DNA of 64,000 nt, taken from Polyangium sp. 15x6. GTDB taxonomy: Bacteria > Myxococcota_A > Polyangia > Polyangiales > Polyangiaceae. The stretch spans positions 62,001 through 126,000 of the forward strand of contig NZ_JASBQE010000003.1 in NCBI RefSeq assembly GCF_029960785.1, read 5' to 3'. The notes under the pieces were generated by a model that searched no databases, was not told where the DNA came from, and saw nothing but the letters and a program-made list of their open reading frames with translations. Below, piece by piece: positions 25,772 through 35,488 of this stretch (position 1 is its first letter; every line of letters starts with the position of its first letter). The position numbers were made by a program, and so were the translations under genes.

Positions 25772-26362
25772 TCAATGCAGCGGGGCTGGCACCCCGCCGA
25801 GCGGCAATCGCGCCACGGCCTCGTAACGCGCGCCTGCGGCCGAAATCACGCTCTCGTAAAGCACGAGCTCTCGCACGCTCACCTCGCCGAACGATTCTCC
25901 GGCGAGCGATCGCGCCGCCGCCCAGAGCCCCGCGTCCGTGCCGCCGAACCCGGCGCGGGCCAGGGTGAGGTGCGGCGAAAAGACCCGCTCCTCCGGCACG
26001 TACCCGACCTCCGTGAGCGTCTCGGAGAGCTCTTTTTGCACGAGCCCGAGCGCCGGCACGTCACCGTCGACCCCGATCCACAAGACGCGCGGCTTTCGCC
26101 CGCCGAAGCACCCGGCGCCCTCGAATCGCAGCGTGAGCGGCGCGTGCCGGACGGCGACGCCCTCCGCTTTCGCCACGACCGCGGGCACGAGCGATTCCTC
26201 CACCGCGCCGAGGAACACGAGCGTCACATGAATGCCCTCGGTCCGCACCCATCGCGCCCGCGGGGCGTGCGCGCGCGCCCGGCTCACGGCCTCGGCGATA
26301 CGCGCGTGGCAGTCATCGCCGGGATCGACGGCGAGAAAGAGGCGCCTCGTCGCGAGGACCAC
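25772..26362 (-). CDS. thpR: RNA 2',3'-cyclic phosphodiesterase (2H family)
   Basis: 196 residues, normal for ThpR/LigT. The two catalytic H-x-T motifs are HVTL (His45) and HLTL (His131), and RRLFLAVDPG at the N-terminus is typical. These enzymes open 2',3'-cyclic phosphate termini of RNA. The GTG start at 26362 has GGGGGA upstream, which is also the end of the preceding yjbQ-like gene, whose stop lies 1 bp away. The two genes are therefore a tight leftward operon. Confidence 0.9.
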   Translation of the reverse strand: MVLATRRLFLAVDPGDDCHARIAEAVSRARAHAPRARWVRTEGIHVTLVFLGAVEESLVPAVVAKAEGVAVRHAPLTLRFEGAGCFGGRKPRVLWIGVDGDVPALGLVQKELSETLTEVGYVPEERVFSPHLTLARAGFGGTDAGLWAAARSLAGESFGEVSVRELVLYESVISAAGARYEAVARLPLGGVPAPLH

Positions 26363-26363
26363 G

Positions 26364-26777
26364 TCATTCCCCCATGGCCTTGACCACCAGGCGTTTTCTG
26401 CGCTGGCCGTCGAATTCGGCGTAAAAGATCTGCTGCCAGGGGCCGAGGTCGAGCTTGCCTTTCGTGATGGGGACGATCACCTGGTGGTGGACGAGGATCG
26501 ACTTGAGGTGCGCGTCGCCGTTGTCCTCGCCGGTCCGATGGTGCTTGTAATCGGGGCCGGCCGGCGCGAGCGTTTGCAGCCACGACCAGATGTCCTCCCA
26601 GAGCCCGGGCTCGTGGTCGTTCACGAAGACGCCTGCCGTGATGTGCATCGCGCTGACGAGGACCATGCCCTCGGCGATGCCGCTGCCGGAGACGATCGTC
26701 TCGACGCGGTCGGTGATGTTGACGAGCTCGCGCCGCTGCTTGGTCTCGAACCAGAGGTATTCGGTGACGGATCGCAT
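26364..26777 (-). CDS. YjbQ/UPF0047 family protein
   Basis: 137 residues of the secondary-thiamine-phosphate-synthase-like YjbQ family. The conserved segments are [20 protein letters not shown], the central D-Y[16 protein letters not shown] and the end [20 protein letters not shown]. His residues in [12 protein letters not shown] and AHLK form the metal-like site of the family. The cellular role of YjbQ proteins is not settled. First gene of the yjbQ-thpR operon. Confidence 0.88.
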   Translation of the reverse strand: MRSVTEYLWFETKQRRELVNITDRVETIVSGSGIAEGMVLVSAMHITAGVFVNDHEPGLWEDIWSWLQTLAPAGPDYKHHRTGEDNGDAHLKSILVHHQVIVPITKGKLDLGPWQQIFYAEFDGQRRKRLVVKAMGE

Positions 26778-26884
26778 GTGCGGCGATCGTCGTCGCGCGG
26801 AGGGCGGGGGGCGTCAAGAGGGGAGGGGTTCGGGGGCGTGGCTCGGCGCGTCCGAGCGTAGCCCCCGAGCGTCGAACGAAGGGA

Positions 26885-29065
<2,181 letters not shown>

Positions 29066-29092
29066 GGAAAGACCTCCGCGCGCGATGGTACC

Positions 29093-30448
29093 TCAGAAGG
29101 GCGGCTCGGGAAGCTCGAACTCGGCGAGCGCGCTCCGGTCCTCGACCTCTCGTTTCTTGTTGCGCAGATACACCGCCTCGCGCCAGCCGTGATCGAGCAC
29201 GGTCCAGGCCGCGAGGGTCGCCTTCGTGATCACGTCGATCCGCTTGCCGAAGCGCGCGACGACCTCCCAGTCGATCTCGACGCCGAGCCCCGGCTCGTCG
29301 GGAATCCGGATCCGGCCCTCGTCATCCCGCGCGAAGCCATTGCGAAGGAACCGCGCCCATTGCGGCATTTGCCAGTGGCGGTCGTGCGGCAGCTCGAGGA
29401 GGCCCCGCTCCTCCTGCGGGAGCAGGCCGAAGAGATGGAGGTTCACGGCAAAGCCGAGGCCGTTCGTCCAGGTGTGCGGCGTGTATCGGAGCGGCCGCGT
29501 CTCCGGCCCGCGCGCGGCGTTGCGCCGCCGGATCTCACGCACGAGCCAGCGAACGACGCTCACGCCGCCCGCATACGTGCCGCCCGAGAGCACCGCGTCC
29601 GGCTGGTAGATGTCGAGGCTCCCGGCGTCGAGCATCGATCGGAAATCGCGCCACGAGGGCGTGACCTCGCCGCCCGCGATCGGGATCTTCGAGCGCGCGC
29701 GCAGCCGCGCGAGCCCCTCGTGGTCGGCCCGGTGGAGCGGCTCTTCGAGCCACGAGACCCGATACGGCGCGATCCCTTCGCTGAAGCGGGCCGCAAAGTC
29801 CTCGTCCCAGCGCGGGCTCGGTTCGAGCAGCTCCACGGGCCAGCCGAGATTGGCGTCGACCATGAGCTCCATCGAATCACCCGCCGCCTCCCGCGCGGCC
29901 GCGACGACGTCGACCATCTTCGCGAGATCGTCGCTCTTCACGCGGATCTTGACGCCCCCGAAGCCCTCGCTCCGGCGCTCGGTGACGAGCTCTGCCACGA
30001 CGCGTGGATCGTGATCGTGGTTCGAGCCGAGCGAGGCATACGGCACGGCGAAGCCGCCCGTGCCGCCGAGGACTTTCCACAAGGGCTCGCGCCGGTACTT
30101 GCCGACGAGATCCCAGAACGCGGCGTCGATCCAACCATTGCGCATGCCGAGGATCGAGAACTCCTCGATGCGCTGGTTCACGAGGCGCATGTCGAGCGGG
30201 TTCAATCCGAGCAGGTAGGCGCCGAGCAAGGCGCCGAGCGACTCGCGTTCGCGGCCCATCGCCGGGATCGCCGCGACGCCGTCGAGCCCCGCGTCGGTCA
30301 CGAGGCGCAGGAGGTAAAAGCGCAGGTCGATCTGGTGGTAGCCGGGGATCCAGTTCGGCTCGAAGACGACCCGATCATCGAAGAACCCCGGCCGGTCTCC
30401 GGAGAGCGGGATCTTGACGTAGTAGAGCTCGATCCGCTCGATCTTCAT
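29093..30448 (-). CDS. Enolase-superfamily (mandelate racemase/MLE type) dehydratase
   Basis: 451 residues; ATG 30448 is set by AGGAG 6 bp upstream. The barrel has the K-x-x-x-K pair near KIRVK (167-171) and the three metal ligands: Asp198 (LMVDANLGW), a Glu in WLEEP (235/236) and Glu261 (AGGEVTP). A His in YTPHTW is the likely second base. These enzymes abstract a proton next to a carboxylate, usually dehydrating sugar acids. Being upstream of the GH9 cellulase suggests a carbohydrate-utilisation unit, but the sugar acid is unknown. Confidence 0.85.
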   Translation of the reverse strand: MKIERIELYYVKIPLSGDRPGFFDDRVVFEPNWIPGYHQIDLRFYLLRLVTDAGLDGVAAIPAMGRERESLGALLGAYLLGLNPLDMRLVNQRIEEFSILGMRNGWIDAAFWDLVGKYRREPLWKVLGGTGGFAVPYASLGSNHDHDPRVVAELVTERRSEGFGGVKIRVKSDDLAKMVDVVAAAREAAGDSMELMVDANLGWPVELLEPSPRWDEDFAARFSEGIAPYRVSWLEEPLHRADHEGLARLRARSKIPIAGGEVTPSWRDFRSMLDAGSLDIYQPDAVLSGGTYAGGVSVVRWLVREIRRRNAARGPETRPLRYTPHTWTNGLGFAVNLHLFGLLPQEERGLLELPHDRHWQMPQWARFLRNGFARDDEGRIRIPDEPGLGVEIDWEVVARFGKRIDVITKATLAAWTVLDHGWREAVYLRNKKREVEDRSALAEFELPEPPF

Positions 30449-30568
30449 GGTGGGCTCCTGCCTTTCCGGACAACGGCGGCTGCCCCTGGTTTCTGACACT
30501 TCTTCTTGGCGGAGCGCGGGGCCTTGGGCAAGATCCGCGCGCTCGATCTCGTGCCCGGGAGGGTTTTC

Positions 30569-32443
30569 TTGCGTGCGTCCCTCGCTGCCCGTCTCGGGCT
30601 CCCTTTCATGCTCCTCGCCTGCGGCAACGTCCCGCCGCCCGAGCCCATGCCCACGCCGCTGCCGAAGTTCCCGGCTCTGCCCGGGGCGGCGACGACGGCG
30701 GCCGCGCCGCGGGTCGATCCTTCACGCACGCTCGAAGGCCGCGCGCTCGAGAACGTGGTCGCATTCACGCAGCTCTACAATGACGTGCGTTTCTTCCATC
30801 CGAGCGACGAGGCCGCGCGGGCCGATTGGAACGCGATCGCCGTGGACGGCGCGAAGCGCGTCGAGGGGGCCACGTCGGCGGAGGAGCTCGCGAGGATCCT
30901 CGGGGAGATCTTCGGCCCCGTGGCGCCGACGCTCCGCGTCTTCCCGACGGGCCTGCGGCAAGACTTGCCCGAGGCGATCCTGCCGCCGAAGGACGGCTCG
31001 AAGCCGAAGATCGTCGCGTGGCGGCACGACGGGGTCGATCTGCGGATGGGAGCTCCGGTTTATCGGAGCGAGCGCGTGAACGACCCGGATCGGCTTCCGA
31101 GCGAGGTCTACGAGGCCGAGCTCGGCGGCGGCGTGTCGTGCAGGATGCCGATCACGCTGTATGCCGACGATCGCGGGACGTTGCCGCATGGCAATGCCGC
31201 GCCCTCCGGGCCGCCGCCGGGCGGCATCCCTCCGACGCTCGCATATTCGCTGCTGGACCGGGAGACGCGCCTCGCCGACATCACGATCGCGTGGGGTATC
31301 CTGCAGCATTTTTACCCCTACTTCGACATCGTCGGGACGGATTGGCCCGCGGTCCTGCGAAAGAGTTTGTCCGAGGCGGCCACGGCCCTCGACGAGCAAG
31401 GCATGGTCGCGGCCATGGAGCGTATGATCGCAAAGCTCCACGACGGCCACGGCAGCGTGGTGCGGATGCTGAAGCAGCCCGAGGGACCGCCCGTTCCCGA
31501 GGCGTCGACCCGTGGGTTCTTGCCGCTCGACTTCACCTGGATCGAGGGGCAGCTCGTCGTGACGAACGTGCACCCGAGCGCGGGCGCCGAGGTTCGTCCG
31601 GGCGATATCGTGCTCGCGATCGACAACAAGCCGGTCGACGCGTGGATGGCCGTGTTCGAGCCGCGGACGTCGGCCGCGACGCCGGGATGGAAGCGGCGCG
31701 TCGCGACGGCGCCGCTGCGCGCGGGGAAAAAGGGCGACGCCGCCACCGTGACGCTGAAGGACCAGCGAGGCGAGCCCGTGACGACGCGCCTCGAGCGCTC
31801 CCTCGGCATGATGGATCGATGGCCGCAGGAGAAGAGGCCGGAGCCTTTGGCCGAGGTCGCGCCCGGCGTCTCGTACGTCGATCTCGAACGGGTGACGCCG
31901 GAGCAATTCGACGCGGCCTTGCCGAAGCTCGCGAAGGCGAGAGGCGTGATCTTCGATCTGCGCGGGTCCTCGAAGATCGATCCCGAGAAGCTCGGTCACC
32001 TCTCGTCGACGAAGCTCGCGAGCCCGGAATGGAAGGTCCCGCGGGTCGTCCGGCCAAACCGCGAGGGGATGACGTTCGAGGTGCAGAGGTGGTTCGTCGA
32101 GCCGAAGGCGCCGCGCATCCGCGGCCGGGTCGTGTTTCTGACGGACGAGCGGGCGGTAAGCCAGGCCGAGACCTGGATGAGCATGGTCGACCAGTACAAG
32201 CTCGGAAAGATCGTGGGCGCGTCGACGGCGGGCACGAATGGAAACGTCAATCCGTTCGCCGTGCCCGGCGGGCTCGTGATCAGCTGGACCGGCATGCGCG
32301 TCGATCGTCACGACGGCTCGCGCTTCCACGGCGTGGGCGTGCGGCCGAACATCCCCGCGACGCGGACGGTGAAGGGCATCCGCGAGGGGCGCGACGAGGT
32401 GCTGGAGGTGGGGATCGAGGTCGTGACCGGGAAGGTGAAATGA
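30569..32443 (+). CDS. S41-family (C-terminal processing type) peptidase lipoprotein
   Basis: About 624 residues. I chose TTG 30569 because GGGAGG lies 7 bp upstream and the following residues form a lipoprotein signal ending MLLAC; a TTG at 30506 would add 21 residues. An N-terminal helical domain, then a PDZ-like part (LVVTNVHPSAGAEVRPGDIV), then the S41 core: VVFLTDERAVSQAETWMSMV with the nucleophile Ser, and KLGKIVGASTAGTNGN with the general-base Lys. The substrate is unknown. It is divergent from the enolase-family gene and convergent with pdxH. Confidence 0.8.
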   Translation: MRASLAARLGLPFMLLACGNVPPPEPMPTPLPKFPALPGAATTAAAPRVDPSRTLEGRALENVVAFTQLYNDVRFFHPSDEAARADWNAIAVDGAKRVEGATSAEELARILGEIFGPVAPTLRVFPTGLRQDLPEAILPPKDGSKPKIVAWRHDGVDLRMGAPVYRSERVNDPDRLPSEVYEAELGGGVSCRMPITLYADDRGTLPHGNAAPSGPPPGGIPPTLAYSLLDRETRLADITIAWGILQHFYPYFDIVGTDWPAVLRKSLSEAATALDEQGMVAAMERMIAKLHDGHGSVVRMLKQPEGPPVPEASTRGFLPLDFTWIEGQLVVTNVHPSAGAEVRPGDIVLAIDNKPVDAWMAVFEPRTSAATPGWKRRVATAPLRAGKKGDAATVTLKDQRGEPVTTRLERSLGMMDRWPQEKRPEPLAEVAPGVSYVDLERVTPEQFDAALPKLAKARGVIFDLRGSSKIDPEKLGHLSSTKLASPEWKVPRVVRPNREGMTFEVQRWFVEPKAPRIRGRVVFLTDERAVSQAETWMSMVDQYKLGKIVGASTAGTNGNVNPFAVPGGLVISWTGMRVDRHDGSRFHGVGVRPNIPATRTVKGIREGRDEVLEVGIEVVTGKVK

Positions 32444-32447
32444 CCGC

Positions 32448-33035
32448 TCAGGGGTGGAGCCGCTCGCAGCGCCACCCCTCGCCTTCGCGGACGTAGACGA
32501 AGCGGTCGTGCAGGCGGCTGTCCCTGCCAAACCAGAACTCGATCCGGTCGGGGACCACGCGATACCCGCTCCAGTGCGGCGGCCTCGGGACAGGGCCGCC
32601 CTCGAAGCGCGTGGTCACTTCGGCAATGCGCGCTTCGAGCTCCTCGCGCGAGTGGAGCGGGCGGCTCTGATCGGAGGCCCAGGCGCCGATCTGGCTGCCG
32701 CGCACGCGCGAGGCGAAGTAGGCGTCCGCTTCCTCGGCGGAGACGGGCTCGACGCGGCCCTCGACGCGGATCTGCTCGGCGGCCTTCGGCCAGTGAATGC
32801 AGAGCGCGGCCCAAGGGTTTTTCGCGAGCGCCCGGCCTTTGCGGCTCTCCAGGTTCGTGTAGAAAGAAAAGCCGCGCTCGTCCACGCCCTTCAAGAGCAC
32901 CATGCGCGCCGAGGGACGGCCGTCCTCGTCGACGGTGGCGAGGGTCATGGCCGTGGGGTCGTGGTCCTCGCGCTCCTGGGCGCGGGCGAACGCCTCGCGG
33001 AACGCGGCAATGGGGTCCGATGCGGGATGGCTCAT
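32448..33035 (-). CDS. pdxH: Pyridoxamine 5'-phosphate oxidase
   Basis: 195 residues from ATG 33035, a normal PdxH length; the longer frame has a Pro/Ser-rich leader without support. Family segments present: TAMTLATVDEDGRPSARMVL-LKG, GFSFYTNLESRKGRALA, RVEGRVEPVS, SRVRGSQIGAWAS-QS and the end VPDRIEFWFGRDSRLHDRF. It oxidises pyridoxamine or pyridoxine phosphate to pyridoxal phosphate with FMN. Its stop is 4 bp from the end of the convergent S41 gene. Confidence 0.92.
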   Translation of the reverse strand: MSHPASDPIAAFREAFARAQEREDHDPTAMTLATVDEDGRPSARMVLLKGVDERGFSFYTNLESRKGRALAKNPWAALCIHWPKAAEQIRVEGRVEPVSAEEADAYFASRVRGSQIGAWASDQSRPLHSREELEARIAEVTTRFEGGPVPRPPHWSGYRVVPDRIEFWFGRDSRLHDRFVYVREGEGWRCERLHP

Positions 33036-33141
33036 CGCGGCGCAGCATAGGGGCCGGGTGCCCGTTGGAAAAGGGCGAAACGTAGCCCTCCCCCTGACAG
33101 GCACGTCTCCGGGAACGATGTGTTCGGGCGGGGAGGGCGTC

Positions 33142-33834
33142 ATGATGTGGAAGGACCGGGAAGAGGCAGGCGAGCTGCTCGGGCAGCACCTGCGGGGCAT
33201 CGGCGGGCTCGAGGGCGCGGTGGTGCTCGGCATTCCGCGCGGCGGCGTGGTCGTGGCGGCGGGCGTGGCCGATGCGCTCGGGGGCGAGCTCGGCGTGATC
33301 GTGGCGCGCAAGCTGCGCGCGCCGCACCAGCCCGAGCTCGCGATTGGCGCGGTCACCTCCGACGGCTCGGTCTGGGTCGAGCCGCGCGCGCTCCGGGTGC
33401 TCGGCGTGGACCCGGAGTACCTCGAAGCCGAGCGAATGCATCAATCGGAAGAGGCGCGGCGGCGGGAGACGCTCTTCGGCGGGCACCGGCCCTCGCTCGC
33501 CGGAAAGCCGGTCATCGTGGTGGACGACGGCATCGCGACGGGCGCGACGGCGATGGCGGCGCTGCGCGCGGCGCGGGCGGCGGGGGCGACGACGGTCGTG
33601 CTGGCGGCGCCGGTGGCCTCGCCGGAGCGGGCGGACATGCTCCGCGGGGAGGCGGATCTCGTGGTTTGTCTGATCGAGGATCCGAACCTTTATGCGGTGG
33701 GCCAGTATTACGAGGATTTCCGGGCCATCGAGGACGACGAGGTCATGAGCCTGCTCGAGAGCCACGGCAGGAAGCCCTCGACGGAGAGGCGGACGTCGAC
33801 GCGGGGCATGGCGCGTCGGCCGAGCGGGGCGTGA
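33142..33834 (+). CDS. Phosphoribosyltransferase-like protein (COG1926)
   Basis: 230 residues. The PRPP-binding motif is VIVVDDGIATGATAMAAL, and the start has AVVLGIPRGGVVVAAGVADA, both typical of the COG1926 predicted phosphoribosyltransferases. GGGGAGG precedes the ATG at 33142 (a second ATG at 33145). These proteins often occur with dienelactone hydrolases or stress genes, and their substrate is not established. Divergent from pdxH. The 3' tail is a basic extension. Confidence 0.85.
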   Translation: MMWKDREEAGELLGQHLRGIGGLEGAVVLGIPRGGVVVAAGVADALGGELGVIVARKLRAPHQPELAIGAVTSDGSVWVEPRALRVLGVDPEYLEAERMHQSEEARRRETLFGGHRPSLAGKPVIVVDDGIATGATAMAALRAARAAGATTVVLAAPVASPERADMLRGEADLVVCLIEDPNLYAVGQYYEDFRAIEDDEVMSLLESHGRKPSTERRTSTRGMARRPSGA

Positions 33835-34101
33835 GGGCCGACCTCGCCGCTTCGGTGGAGATGCGGAAAGGAAATGTTCAGGAAAATGACGATTCGAAAG
33901 GTTGGGGCCGACATGGCCCTTACCGTCGTATCATTGCCGCGTCCGTTTTCCTTGTCGGGAGGGTCCCGAATCCGGGTGCTCCGTCACACCCGAAGGTTGT
34001 CCGGCGGCCCTGCATCCGTGACGCATGAAACGCCCTCGACGCGGCGCTTCCCTGAACGCTCGGGCCGGGGTAGGGTGCGGGCCTTCCGTGGAGGTCCGCC
34101 C

Positions 34102-35178
34102 ATGAGGTTCGTTGCGCTCGCCGTGGTCACGCTCGCCGTGGCGTGGCCCGTCGTGAGCTACGCCGAAGCCTGAGGCGCTTGAAGCAATCCGAACCTGCCG
34201 GTCGGCGGGTCCGAAGTGCGAGCGTTCGAGCCCGGGAGGCTCGAAGTGCGCCTGGGTGCGTCCGGGCTCGCCGGTTCGGCGGGGCATCTCGCAGAATGCC
34301 CCGACCTCGGGCCCGCGTGCGCCGAGACGCCGCCGCCCGTGCCGTACCACCACCACGTGGCGTTGTGGATGACGGACGTGACGGCGGACGTGTCGTACCA
34401 GGTCACGCCGTGGCTCGCGGCCGAGGCGCGTTTGCTGCTTCGCATCGTGGATACGTTTCCCACGTACACGGAGCTCGACGGCACGCCGAAGCTCGTCCCC
34501 GGCGACATTCACCATCACGATCGGACGATCGTGGGGCCCGGGGATCCGTGGCTCATCGCGCGTTTTTCGGGCGGCATCGGCAAGCTCTCGTCGGCGGCGC
34601 GGCTTGGACTCTCGTTTCCGCTGGGGCGAACGGAGCCGGATCCGTATCGGCTCGGCGCGGCGGGGGAATGGCACGAGCATACACAGCTCGGGACGGGGAC
34701 GTTCGTGCCGATCGTGGGCGTCGGGCTCACGTATGCGCTGGATTCCGTGGAGATCTCGGCCTCGGCGCTGGGGCTCTTCAGTGTGTACGAGAATGACCAG
34801 GGGTTTCGGGCGCCAACCCGCATTTTCGGCGGCGCGCGCGTGGGCGTGCCGCTGCTCGAAGGGAAGGTCACGCCGTATGCGACGGTGGATCTCGCCCACG
34901 AGAGCGCGGAGATCTGGAATGGCGCGTATGCGCTCGAAGGATTCAATGCGCGCACGGATCTGCTCGTCGGCGTGGGCGCCAGGTGGGCGATCACGCCCGC
35001 GTGGACGCTCGAAGGCAGCGTGCGGGCGCGGGTCTTGCGGCTGACGGACGCCGCCGCGTTCAATTATCCGGGAATGGCCCAAATCTCGATTTCACGTGCC
35101 TGGGACCTCGGCGGCAAAGACGAGGATGAGCACGGGCACGAGGACGAGGACGAACACGGGCACGGGCACGGGCACTGA
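34102..35178 (+). CDS. Candidate UxxU selenoprotein: secreted, probably outer-membrane, His-rich protein with two in-frame TGA codons
   Basis: ATG 34102 has GGAGG 7 bp upstream and opens a signal peptide (MRFVALAVVTLAVAWPVVSY, cleaved near AEA). Codons 24 and 27 are TGA (34171-34173 and 34180-34182), in the frame of a long open region that reads SNPNLPVGGSEVRAFEPG and continues to 35178. With Sec at both, the N-terminus is U-G-A-U-SNPNLP, matching the C-x-x-C-SNPNLP start I recall in Cys homologues. A SECIS-like hairpin follows the second TGA. The mature part has HHH clusters (PYHHHVALW, DIHHHDRT), GDPW, beta-strands like an outer-membrane protein, and a His/Asp/Glu tail (HGHEDEDEHGHGHGH) suited to metal binding. 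Initiation at GTG 34216 would lose the signal peptide. Confidence 0.75.
34190..34213 (+). promoter_or_regulatory. SECIS-like hairpin
   Basis: CCTGCC-GGTC-GGCGGG (34194-34209) forms a 6-bp stem (one G-U pair) with apical loop GGTC. An A-T pair, one mismatch and two G-C pairs extend it outward. The loop starts 17 nt after the second TGA. In E. coli fdhF the GGUCU loop starts about 18 nt after its UGA, so spacing and loop sequence both agree with a bacterial selenocysteine insertion element. Confidence 0.7.
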
Positions 35179-35291
35179 CGATGCTCTCCGAAGCGGACGA
35201 GCCCGACGGTGACGCGTCGCCACCCGCGTTTTTCGCCCTTCGCGCCGCGCGCTCGCCGTGCTTCGCTCCGTCCGAGGAGACCGGAAGACCC

Positions 35292-35471
35292 ATGAAAGCC
35301 ATGTCGCTCGTGCTCGTCGCCCTTGCAGCGTTTGCCCTCGCCGGTTGCGAGGACAACGCCAAACCCTCGGCGGATCCTGCGTCGGCGAAGGCCGCGGAGA
35401 GCGCCAAGCCCGCAGCGAGCGCCGCGCCCGCGGCGAAGCCCGCCTCGACCGGGGAGAGCGGCGGCTGGTAG
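35292..35471 (+). CDS. Small lipoprotein
   Basis: 59 residues from ATG 35292 with GGAAG upstream. The signal peptide MKAMSLVLVALAAFALAGC ends in lipobox LAGC. The mature peptide is only EDN followed by an Ala/Lys/Pro/Ser-rich tail ending GESGGW, so it is a tether or spacer rather than an enzyme. It lies between the candidate selenoprotein and the di-heme gene and is probably co-transcribed with them. Confidence 0.72.
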   Translation: MKAMSLVLVALAAFALAGCEDNAKPSADPASAKAAESAKPAASAAPAAKPASTGESGGW

Positions 35472-35488
35472 GAATCGAAGCGCGGGTG

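Noticed and set aside
34216-35178. GTG 34216 as the true start of the outer-membrane protein
   Set aside because: No good ribosome site and no signal peptide, while an in-frame signal peptide with GGAGG exists upstream, separated only by two TGA codons and followed by a SECIS-like hairpin.
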